In this document: positions 34,506 through 45,887 of the stretch, piece after piece
Position numbering within the stretch: position 1 is the first letter of the stretch
Layout of the letters: every line of letters starts with the position of its first letter
Assembly: GCA_900073065.1 (NCBI GenBank)
Contig: FJOG01000001.1
Coordinates: 1,830,439 to 1,894,438, forward strand
DNA: 64,000 nt
Reading direction: 5' to 3'
Origin: Phialocephala subalpina
Taxonomy: Eukaryota > Ascomycota > Leotiomycetes > Helotiales > Mollisiaceae
Translations under genes and position numbers: made by a program
The notes under the pieces: generated by a model
What the model saw: only the letters and a program-made list of their open reading frames with translations
Told to the model about the DNA's origin: nothing
The model's database searches: none

Positions 34506-37105
34506 TTTGAGAAACCTTTGGGTGGTGACGAAGATTGAGCGATTAGAAATTTGGAAGAAGGCTAAGCTTCATATAAGAAGAACGTAGGAATGCATGAGCA
34601 GACGACTGCACCCCCTACCTTGCCCCTCAATGCCGGTAGTTCGGTTAAAGGATTTCCAACTCATCATTGATAATTATTATCGACGATGTGCCTGTAGGGC
34701 GATGTGATTTTTGTCGGAGATAACCTGGACCCCGCAGAAGCTTCATGGCCTGATGTCACTCACCATGCGGGCTGGCATTTCGGCCATTGACCCTCTCGCC
34801 TCGGGTACCTTTCATAATCTTTTGACTCTCGATACTTAGTCGAGTAGCTAAAGCGGAGATTTTTTACCTATTGAGATGTTGCTTTGCTGGCAAACAATGA
34901 ACTTAGCGCGCCTGAACAGGCTTTTCAAATATTTGATAATAAAAGTTACTGTACGCAGGACCCGTCCGATGCTGTTTACCACACTTCTAATCTGCGAGAT
35001 GGCGCACATAGAAATTGCACACTTCAGGCTCATGGGATCATAATGTCCCCAGAAAATCCGGATCGAAGGTAGACCGAGTAGTCATTTTGGCCCAACTGGC
35101 AGCTACTTATACTGTCTTGACTCTTGCACCAGCAAATTTGGACAAGTTCCAAGCAAGATCCTACTCGTGCAGAGCGGCGCGAACCGTCGTGGCCATGCAG
35201 CCATCATCGGCTCTATCGTCAGTTGCCCCTCCTTCGGTTTATCGTTCTCGACACATGACCCCTGCATGTTCTAGAAGATCTGTTGAAACTTTAAAGTAAA
35301 GAAACTTGTGAGCTCTGTAACACATCGAGCGTGGAGGGGAGATCCGAGAATCCAGATAGATCAGAGCGTACATGAACTTCAAAACGCTGCATGTGAAAAG
35401 GGGCAAACCACACTCCCGGCTGGACCTTGATACATTTTGAAAACCAACAGGCTCTTGAATTGATGACGTTCGTCCCGATGTGGATACTTTGCCAGCGTGA
35501 CAAGGTGTTGTGCGGAGAAGTCTGAGGAAAGACTCCTTCTCGGATACTTCTCCTTACCCTCCACGACTCGTGGCCTCTTCTTTGATCCGTGTTTATCCCA
35601 GATATCGACAACAAGATCCCGATATTATAAGGACATGGCTGTGTTAGTGATGGACACAGTCAACACCAGAATGGGCCGTCGTGGCTTTTAATGCATCCTC
35701 TTGCTGCAGCGAATGAAGAGAAGTGTTTGCCCGGGCAGCACACCACCTCCCAGTCGCCTTCACAGCCCTCACCGAGTGTTCTGACCAACCGCAACGCGTG
35801 CGATGTGATCCCTTTATGCACAATCCAATTGTCGCTGCCCATTTGACGATTGTTTTTCCTCCTTTCTCCAGCCCAGAGTTGCGGTGAGGCCTGGATAGAA
35901 AATTATTATGGGACTTGGACGAATGGCTCGTGGTCCTGCGAGCCCCTTCGCTCCAACTCTTCGGTGGGATACATCACTGGGCTGCTGTGGTCCATCTTCT
36001 ACCCGCAGGCCCGGTGCATTACCTTTGTTTTTGCTCCCATAGCGCCGCATCCTGGCATATGGCTTGTCAACAACGTACTATCGGCGTACAACAAATAAAA
36101 TATGTAGTGATGGTAACCGCATGTCGCTCTCTTGAAAATTTTGCGAGTTGCATCTTGCAAAAGTTTGGTGTATCGGATTGAGGCACGGACTTTGATTAGG
36201 GCTTTGAGGGTGATACACAGCGAAATTTCCCTGGCCGTTGTCTCAGTTGCAGTGTCCCTGTGGCTGCCAGCCCGTTGGCGAGAACCAAACGATCCCGATA
36301 ATAGCATCCCTTGTCTGCGAAAAGACCCTCCGTGTGACCACTCGGGCCCGTTCACTTCACGACCTCTTCTACTCCATTTTGTATTCTGCTGGAAATCTCT
36401 AGACCCTATCTCTTCAACGACCCTAAACACCTCGATATCACTGTCCCGCTTGCTTCCTGTTGCTGTGCAGATAGCCTCGATGAGTCTGACACCTCTCCGC
36501 GATCACAAGAGCTCGAATATCCACAATGGCAGCCGTCGAGGGTTTGTTGTACTACGCAGATCGCCCAAGGAACGACTATGGGTCTGCTACGATCCGGCCC
36601 TGGACGATTGGGTGGGATGAAGAGGATACACGGATAAGGCTGAAGCTCATTGCGAGAGCATGGGTTCAATCGCGCACCTCTGGGCAGCATGAAGGTGCAT
36701 GCCGGACAAGAATGGTACGAACCGTGATGTTTTTCCCAGCTTCTCCTCCGTCGATGCCATGTCATGGCTGTTGTCGTGCAGAGTGCAGTAGCGGCTGAAG
36801 CCTGCCGCAGTACGGCGGTGTGGGACCCTTAACAACTCATTCTCTAACGATGTCAATAGGAGGTGCTTCCGCATTCGGATTATACGTGGCGCTGCAGATG
36901 GGATCGTGCTCCTCTAAATGTTTCAAGAAGTCTAGATGTTTTTCGTGGAAGACTTCGACCAGACGACCGAGACGTCGATATACTCGAACCTAATACCGAT
37001 GCCCTTGCAAGAAAGCACGCACACGACTCTTCCGAAGCGCGAATTACCCCTCCTTCTTCGGTCGAGAAAAAAACAACAGATCAGTCACTATTCCGCGACC
37101 CTACT
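34506..37105. other. Long intergenic region upstream of the giant repeat gene
   Basis: About 2.6 kb without a supported gene. An open frame runs into the giant gene from 36863 in the same phase, but its residues do not match the composition of the repeat protein. The last few hundred bases are therefore more likely promoter and 5' leader. The frames at 35.8-36.8 kb occur on both strands with similar length and are treated as chance. Confidence 0.45.
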
Positions 37106-40100
37106 ATGGCGCCCTCGGTGGACTTTCAGAGCCAGGATGGCTTTGTTCAAACCGCTAAGAAGGCCAAGAAGGCTGCCAAAATCGCTGCAAAGGCAAGGTG
37201 GGGAGACGAAGATGAGGAAGACGGAAACAAGAAGGAAGAGGGCGAAGGGAATAATGATGGGGACAAGGGAGGCGACACTGGCGCTGGCGGTAGTGACGAC
37301 AAGAAGGACGAGATGAATGGTGATGGAGATGGGAACGGCGATGCCAACGCAGATGATACTTGGGACAGTTTCGTGACGCCAAAATCGAAGAAGAAGGGAA
37401 AAAAGGGCAAGACTGAGGATCCGATACCCGATCCACCCGCGGAAGACAAGACAGACTTCTTTCATGAAATCAAGCTCGACGATGCGCCAACTCTAGACTT
37501 GAGTTTCGATACTGGAACAAAGGCAGGCGGAGGTCTTGGAGCGTGGGGAAGTGGTTGGAATACGGGCACGACGAGGTGAGTCTTTTATGTGCCATTGGTT
37601 TCGCTTGCAGCATGCAAGTTGCGTTCCTGCATTTTTTATATCCAGTCAGGAAAATGAATGTGCCTGGCTACTTCCGAGTTTGGCTTTGCACAGGATCTTT
37701 ATTGTCCACGTGTCAGTCGTATTTTGTACTTGAATATTGACATTGATATTCAGTACCTGGGATTTTTCCGCCACGACTGCTGCATCTTCAACGGACACCA
37801 AGACGAAAGATGCCGAGGTCGACAATAATCCATGGAGTCTCAATCGGGGAAAGCCAAAGAAAAAGGCTACTGGTTTCTCATTCGGGTCTTTGGACGAAGA
37901 AGAAGCGAAACCAGATGAACCTGATCCACCAGTTGAGACGAAAACCGACGAAGGCTTCGATTTTGGTTTCGGGTCCGGTAAAAAGGACAAGAAGAAGAAG
38001 AAAGGTGGCGTTTTTGCCTTTCAGATAACAGAAGAGGAGCCCAAGGAAGAGCCTGCTCCTGCTGCGGAACCTGAAGACGACTGGGGATCAGGATGGGGAA
38101 CCGCCAAGACCAAGAAGAAGGGCAAGAAAGGTGCTGAGCCCGATCCCCCGAAAGAGGAGCCCAAAGTGGAAGATCCTGCACCTGTTGAGGACGAATGGGG
38201 AATGCCAAGTTCGAAGAAGGATAAGAAGAAGAAAGGCAAGAATGCAGTCGAAGAACCTGTGAAGGCAAGTCATCTTCTCATAAGTATATTCCTGTTCCCA
38301 CCATTTCTTGAAATTTTGTCATGTTCCTTGATAATGTTTCATTTCTCACAGTCGACACCACCTATACAGCGTGTCAAGAATGATTCGTCTGTTTCACTTG
38401 CAGATTTTTCAACCTCAAATGTCGGATGTTGAGTTAACTTTCTATAGGTGGAAGAAACACCTGTGCCCGATCCTGAAGCAGAAGCTATTGAAGAGTTTGG
38501 CTGGGGCTCATTCGCTTCTAAGAAAGACAAAAAGAAGAAGGGAAAGAACGCCGTCGAAGAACCTCCCAAAGTGGAAGAACCTCCTCCGGCGCCCGACCCA
38601 GAGCCTGCCGCAGATGCAACAGACGACTTTGGGTGGGGCTCGTTTGGTGGCAAGAAGGACAAGAAAAAGAAAGGCAAGAACCTGATCGAAGAGGTGGCCA
38701 AAGTTGAAGAAACGCCCGCCCCAGAGCCCGATCCAGTTGCGGAACCTGCAGAGGAGTTTGGCTGGGGATCTTTTTCCACTTCTAAGAAAGATAAGAAGGC
38801 CAAGAAGGTCAAGATCATGGAGGAGCCTGTGAAGGTGGAAGAGCCGCCAGCACCTGACCCTGAACCCGAGCCAGTCGTCGAAGCTGAAGAGTTTGGCTGG
38901 GGATCTTTTTCGACTGGAAAGAAAGACAAGAAGAAGAAGGGCAAGAATGCTATCGAAGATCCACCCAAAGTCGACGACTCCCCGCCAGCCCCAGAGCCTG
39001 AACCTGAAGCCGACCCAATCACGGATGACTTTGGCTGGGGCGCAACGACTAGCAAGAAGGACAAGAAGAAGAAAGGTAAGAATGCCATAGTCGAGGAGCC
39101 TAAGGTCGAAGAGCCTGTTCCGGAACCCGGAAAGGAGAAGGAAGCAGACCCCGTGGATGACTTTGGCTGGGGCACGACATCCAAGAAAGACAAGAAAAAG
39201 AAGGGTAAGAATGCCGCAATCATCGACGAGCCCAAGGTCGAGGAGCCTGTTCCAGAAGTCGAGGAGGAGAAGAAGGAAGAGGCTGACGACTTTGGCTGGG
39301 GCTCTTTCTCAACTTCTAAGAAGGACAAGAAGAAGAAGGGCAAAGCGGCCGACGAACCCGTCAAAGTTGAAGAGCCTCCGCCCGAACCCGAGAAGGACAA
39401 AGACAAGGCATCTGAAGCTGGTACGGACGATGTCGGCTGGGGGACATTCGGCACCAAGAAGGACAAGAAGAAAAAGGGCAAAAACGCCATCGTTGAGGAG
39501 CCACCCAAAGTCGAAGTCGTTCAGGATCCTGAACCTGAAAAGAAGGAGGAAGAAGCCGACGAATTTGGCTGGGGTTCTTTTAGCACCAAGAAAGACAAGA
39601 AAAAGAAAGGGAAGAACGCAGCAGCCGACCCAGAGCCTCCACCTCCCCCTGAGCCCGAAAAGGACCCAGAACCGGAACCGGAACCCGAGGCTGATGAATC
39701 TGGTTGGGGCTCTTTTGCTACCAAAAAGGACAAGAAGAAAAAGGGCAAGGCTGTCGTTGAGGAGACGAAAGTCGAGGACCCACCAGCTCCTGAGCCTGCG
39801 CCTGACCCACCTGCCGATGACTTCGGATTCTCATTTGGCGGTTCGAAGAAAGATAAGAAAAAGAAGGGCAAAGCTGTCGTAGAGGAGGTTCCACCGCCAC
39901 CACCAGCTGAACCTGAGCCGGAGCCTGAGAAGGCTGATGACGACCTTGGCTGGGGCTCTTTCGGTACGAAAAAGGACAAGAAAAAGAAGGGCAAAGGCGT
40001 CACGGAGGAACCAGCCAAGAAGTTAGAAGAGATCATTCCACCACCTCCTGCGGATCCTGAGCCAGAACCAGAGGCAGCTGAAGAATTTGGATGGGGGTCT

Positions 40101-43100
40101 TTTGCAAGCAAGAAGGACAAGAAAAAGAAAGGCAAAAACGCTGTCGAAGATACTCCGAAGAAATCCGAAGAGGTTATACTACCCCCGCCTGCAGAACCGG
40201 AGCCGGAACCAGAGAAAGCCGAAGATGATCTCGGGTGGGGTGCTTTTAGTAGTAAGAAGGATAAGAAGAAGAAGGGTAAAGGTGTTGTTGAGGAGCCTGC
40301 TAAAGTAAGTGATGTCGCCAGCACCTTCATACTGTCCCTAATTTTCTATTCAATCCATATTACCTAGTCTAAATTATTGGCAACTAATTTTGCATAGGTT
40401 GAGGAGCCACCCAAGGAACCAGAACCTGAGCCAGTGGTTGAAGCCGAAGGTTGGGGCGCCAGTATCTGGGGATCCAAAAAGGATAAGAAGAAGGGCAAAA
40501 CCACGGTTGAAGAGCTACCCAAGGCAAAGGAACCTGAGCTCGAGCCTGAACCAGTCACTCTTGAGGACGATGGCGGTTGGGGTTCATTTGGTACCTCGAA
40601 GAAAGACAAGAAAAAGAAAGGGAAGGGCGTCACTGAAGACCCGCCGAAAGTCGAGGACCCTATTCCAGAGCCGGAGCCAGAAGCCGATACCACTTGGGGA
40701 AGCAGTATCTGGGGATCTGCCAAGACCAAGAAGAAAGGCAAGAAGGAGGACTCTCCATCCGATTCTCTCGCCAAAATCATCGAGCCTGCTGCTGACGACG
40801 ACTGGATGAACTGGGGCCAGAAGACAGAGAAGAAAGACAAGTCTTCGAAATCAATTCTTGCTGATGACGACATTCCACCCCCATCTCCAACCCCACCGCC
40901 TGCTGTACCAGAACTTGGCGATGCAGGTGGTGAAGATGACTTCATGGGTTGGGGTACGTCGAAGAAAGATAAGAAGAAGAAGGGCAAGACATCTGCATTT
41001 GCCGCTCCTGAGGCTTCGTTCCATATTGACGATCCAATCAAGCCCAGCGAAATCGAGGAACCGACGGCCGCCGACGACATCTGGGGAACTACATCTTCAA
41101 AGAAGGACAAGAAAAAGAAGGGCAAGAACATGCCTGTTGAAGTTGTGGAGGAGACTCCTGCTCCTGAGACTATTGAAGAAGCCAAGCCCGAAGAAAATGA
41201 CTGGATGGGAACTTGGGGATCAACCAGCAAGAAGGACAAGAAAAGCAAGACGAAGGACATTATCGATGCACCACCACCTGTGCCCACTCCTCCCGCCATA
41301 GACCTCACCGAACCTGAAGCAGATCTCTGGGACTTTGGAACGACTGCTAAAAAGACCAAATCCAAAGAAATCGAGACTGCTGCTCCAGCCAAGAAGCTCT
41401 CCAAAAAGGAGCAGAAGGAAGCTGACAGGCTGGCCAAGAAGCAAGCCGAGGCCGATGCCAAAGAGGCGGAAGAAAAGGCGAAAGCTGATGCTGAAGCCAA
41501 GGAAAAGGAGGAGGAGGAAGCGAGAGAAGCTGAAGCGAAGGCGAAAGAGGAGGAAGAAGCCAAGGCGAAGGAAGAGGACGAGGCGAAAGCTAAAGCCAAA
41601 ACTCCCAAATTGTCCAAGAAAGAGCAGAAGAAAGCCGACGAAGCTGTTCGCAAGAAGAAGCTCGAAGAGGAAGAGGCTGAGCGTGCTGCGAAAGAGGCGG
41701 AGGAAGAGGCTGCCCGCGAAGCCGAGGAACAAGCTGCGGAGGAGGCTGAAGAGAAGGCTGCTAAGGAAAAGGAGCTTGCTGACGCTAAGAAAGCGAAGAA
41801 AGACGCCAAACTCAACAAGGGCAAGAAGTCGTCAACCAAAGTGAACATTTCCGAACCAGAACCCGAACCGTTGATTGAGTTCAGCCCCATCAAGGAAAAG
41901 ATCGAAATTGATGACAAGGCGGATGTCTTCAGTTTCTGGGGTGCGACTAAGAAGGGCGGCAGGGGTACTGAGGCTGCCAAAAAAGAGACGCCGTCGAAAA
42001 CAGACGAGATTGCGATTGCTGACAAAGCAAAGGTTCTGGAAGGTGCCAATCTCAAGGACACGACAGCTTCTTCCAAATACACCACAGCGTCGATGAAGGC
42101 ATCAGCAATTACGAAGAAACCAGTCGGAGGGAAACTCGCTGATAGGTTGAAAGCCTTTGAGTCACCCAAGGAGGCTGCGACGCCACCACCTCCTCCACCC
42201 CCGCCATCGCCCCCACCAGTCATCGAGGAGGATAAAACCAAGTCAGCGCGCTCATCCTCAGCAAAACTTTCCAAATCCACGTCTAAAAAATACAGAGACA
42301 AGGAAAAGGAAATTATCATCGAGGAAACTCCCACCAAAAAGCTCTCGAAAGCAAAAGACGTCCCTGGTAGCTTTCCTGACGATAACGTCGAGGACGACTT
42401 TGTTGATGCGCCGGTAGCGATGCCTGTTGAGAAAAAATCGGGCAAGAAGAGTAAATCCTCCAGTAAAGCCAAAGCTCCTGAACCTGTACCCGAGCCTGAG
42501 TCCGAAGTCGAAGAAAAGGAACCAGAAATCGTCGCTCCTCCTACACCACCTCCAGAGCCCAAGTCTTCCAAGAAAGAACGTACACGTGTCGTGCGCGATG
42601 CAGGATCCTCGTGGGCAGCCTGGGGTGCTTCTCCCCGTAAGGAAGAGAAGAAGCTATCCAAGTCGCGAAGGTCTTCCCCGTCAAGAGAGGAGAAGAAGGC
42701 GAAAGATCCAGAAGTGAAGCGCTCCTCCAAGTCGACCAGAAAGCCCGAAAAAGAAGAGAAGATCTCATCCAAAGATTCTTCGTCCGACAAAGCTGATCGA
42801 CCGCCCATTTCACGTGGACTCTCAAGCATGTTCGCTGCTGCACCACCAATTTCGAGATCAAAGTCGACATCTGAGAGGCGGACAAGCACCTCGGGTAGGA
42901 CCAGCTCACGACGCCATTCAGTTGTCGTCGACGGAGGGATGTCTCCACCACCTGATGACATCCGCAGCCCTCCAGAGATGTCAGCAAAGGCAGCAAAGAT
43001 CCTCGGCGCTACTCCTGTGAAGCTTTCGAAGAGCAAATCGGAACGGCAGCCTAAGTCACGTGGTAAGCTTCCTAAACATTCTCCTACTTTCGCCGCCGCG

Positions 43101-44597
43101 AACGGAACTGACAAATCGATTCCAGGTCTCGATGAAGATGATGACATTGTCATGGTTGGAGAAGATGGAGACCTTACGAGTCCCGAGAAATCAAGTCGCG
43201 ATCGCAGATTAAAAACGAAGGTAATTCAAGACCCAATCTTCGCTAACCGTCCGCCACCACCCGCGCCAATGCCGCCTAGAGACAGCGACATTCCATATCG
43301 GCGAACCAGGAGACCATCAACCAGGGATGCATATGCTAACGCGAGAACTGATAAACAGGCAAAGCAAGATGAAGACATCGTCATGGTTGATGCAGGCGGA
43401 CCTTCAGAGACTCCAATAAAACGAACCAGCTCAAGCGCTAAGAAGGCCGCTGGGTTTGGACTATTGGGTGGACTACTCTCTTCAAGCTCCCGACCAGAAA
43501 ATAAACGTCGTAGCACAGCTTTGATGGACGATGAGGGTATGCGAGGGTTGCGTCGAGATGATCGGAAAATCAAGCGTCCCGCTCGAGACCGCTCTGGGAC
43601 TGATGGTGTTGATGCTGATATCACTATGACAGGTGGTGCAGCAGAAGAAGACCAAGAGGCAAGACGTGCGGCTCGACGTACCCGTAGAGCCGAGCGAGAA
43701 GCTGCCGAGAAGGCTGCTGAAGATGCACGTAGAGCTAAGGAGGATGAACGACGCGAGCGGCATCGAAAGCGTGAAGAAGAGGCGGAAGCTCGCAGACTGG
43801 AAGAGAAGGAAGCTCGACGAGCAGCTAGACGTGAGCAGAAGGCGCGTGAAGAAGCTGAACGGCAAGCTGCCGAAGCCAAGGAAGCTGAACGGTCTGAACG
43901 ACGACGAGCACGGAGATCTGAGCGAGAAGCTGAGAAGGCCCAGACAGATGGCGAGGTATTGGCGGAAGATCCAGGACGTTTGAAGCGATCGGATCGTCGA
44001 AGATCCCATATGGAGGGACCTGCTGATGAGGACCCTGAAGAACGTCGCCGAAGACGTGAAGAGAGACGAGCAAGGCGCGCAACTGAGACTCCAAGGGTGA
44101 GCCGCCACACATCGGCACCAGTCGATAGCTATTTCGATCCCAGAAATGGTACCAAATCTCGTGGTGCAGAGCCTGAGTTCTTGCCTGCCGATGGGCCTGT
44201 CTACAAGGACTCGTCAAGACGCAAGAAAGCCGGTTGGCCGCATTCTGGCACTGATTCATGGGTCAACGACCACTCCGATGCTCCACCTCCGCCTGAGGAT
44301 GCGCCGAATGTCGACGCACCCGCAGACGAGAATGCTGCTGACGAGAGTGAACGGCGCCGATTGAGAAAGACCCGCCGGCATTCGAGAATGGATGCTGCCG
44401 CCGAGGAGGATCCAGAAGAGAGAAGGCGAAGACGAGAAGCTCGCCGACAGAGTCGTCAAGATCGCGACACCATGAAGTCCTCTGAAGGAAGCCAGGAGAA
44501 CGGTCGCAGGTCGAGCCGTCGAGACTCTGGCTTTGTTGAAAGTAGGGCGCCCAGTGCTCAAGGAGGACTATTCAGCAGATGGAAGAATCTGATCTAA
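37106..44597 (+). CDS. Giant GWG/KKDKKKKGK repeat protein, function unknown
   Basis: Four exons (37106-37575, 37754-38264, 38448-40304, 40398-44597) join in frame to 2345 residues. The intron after 38264 appears to be GC-AG. Residues about 85-1265 hold more than 20 units of about 44 residues. Each has an acidic lead, a GWG(S/T)F block, a KKDKKKKGK block, then a Pro/Glu-rich spacer ending in PEPEPE-like runs. Residues about 1280-1420 are an uninterrupted Lys/Glu/Ala helix. Ser/Lys/Pro-rich disorder follows, then an Arg/Glu helix near residues 2030-2135. Two DPEERRRRRE blocks and the C-terminus GLFSRWKNLI close it. No enzyme domain, signal peptide or membrane segment is seen, and I do not recognise the family. 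The protein looks like a charge-patterned scaffold, and its location is unknown. A 63-bp in-frame segment (43063-43125) could be a further intron, giving 2324 residues. Confidence 0.85.
37961..41345 (+). repeat. Coding tandem repeat array, about 24 units of 123-144 bp
   Basis: Unit starts, taken at the GWG or equivalent aromatic block, include about 38490, 38622, 38752, 38886, 39024, 39157, 39286, 39427, 39559, 39694, 39817, 39940, 40081 and 40225. Further, more divergent units continue to about 41340. The spacing clusters near 132 bp and always keeps frame. The lysine block is the most conserved part, while spacers vary in length and codon choice. The array is therefore not a recent perfect expansion. 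Confidence 0.9.
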
Positions 44598-45887
44598 TAT
44601 TCCGGTCGTATATGCATGCATGGTCTGGAAGGTCATTTTGGGACAGGGTGTTTTTGTCCGCGGCGTGTGTTTGGAGTATGTATGAGTTAGGTAGCGATCA
44701 AGCATTGGGCGGTCTGTATCTAGTATATCTGCATAGACCGGTGGGAACTGGCTTTTGTAGGAATGCTGCCGGTATAGGCGGTGGATTGAGCGTTTTACCA
44801 TATACCCTTTTGAGATTTCGATGTAGTTTTATTTTGTTACAGCACAGGTTGGACCCTGGGATGAGGTGCAAGACACCTCCAGTCTGTCTCTTTCTTCGAT
44901 GTATACCCGAATTAAATTATGAGGTACTTTAAACACAGACAAATTGAGTGCTCACGCTTCATATATTCGACCCTCTCTACGTGACTCGCGATCTTATGTG
45001 ATGTGGTTGCTGCTTATCATGTCCCGACCGAGCAAGAACAATGATGCAATGAAACTTATGGTGTCGTCGCTCCTCACTCTCCAACTCTCATTATTTTCCC
45101 TCGTCCCTCCTTCGGATTCTCACGACCAGCGACCCAAGTACCGGAGACCGACCACTTTAATCGAGTGGCTGCATGCTTCGCACACGTGATGCGCTTGGCT
45201 TGACGTTCACTATCTCTCGAAACAGCAAAACTATCCATGGTCCAATGCGGGGACCGATAACCATCCCAAGTGACGCACCATTGTGCCTGATAGGGTCTTG
45301 ATTCCCAGACACGATTGCCGTGGCTCACATTGCGAGCGCCAATTCCTAGCATCCCGCAACGTTCGAGGGTTGTGAGCAACTGGCTGCATAGCTGCATAGC
45401 TAATGCTTTCCTTCCTGATTGAGCGAGTGGGAGACTCGTGGGTCTGGCCAAAAGATATCCCGCTCTTCGACCCCTCCCCCAACTTTCAGAAATGCTTTTA
45501 ATCCTGTGTACCCATGCTTCCTTCACAGCTTCTTGAGGCACAAGTCGTACCATTTTCTAGTACTCTATGACCTCTTCAAGAGCGATCCCCTATCTACTCC
45601 GGTTCTTTCTGAGGCACGGCTGTAGTTCACGGTGGTGGTGATAAGTCGATTGTGGCTTTCGAGATAAGCCATCTGATAATCCTCAAATACGCCTTCTGCT
45701 TCGTTTCTCCCAAATACCAAGTACTTGTCTACCGCACGGGTTTCACCGAGCTCTTCCTCGCCGATCCGGTACCGGTTCGGACAGCAATTCACTCTTGATA
45801 AATCGCGGGCCGGCTGGTCGATCTTTAAGCACCGACTCCTCTTCGACACCCGATCTTCACTTCACACAAAAGTTGGGAATACCGAGT
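44598..45887. other. Intergenic, no supported gene
   Basis: This holds the 3' flank of the giant gene and the promoter of the DUF3445 gene. A 159-codon minus-strand frame (45553-45074) overlaps other frames and shows no motif. I see no RNA gene. Confidence 0.5.

Noticed and set aside
36863..37105. N-terminal extension of the giant repeat protein
   Set aside because: It is open in the same phase, but its composition differs sharply from the Lys/Asp/Glu-rich protein and the ATG at 37106 starts the repeat-like composition.
38339..43153. Very long minus-strand open frames (389, 269 and 929 codons) opposite the giant gene
   Set aside because: They are antisense shadows of a repetitive Lys/Glu/Pro coding strand whose codons rarely give stops in the opposite frame. 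Their translation is a Ser/Phe/Gly mirror of the repeat with no independent motif.
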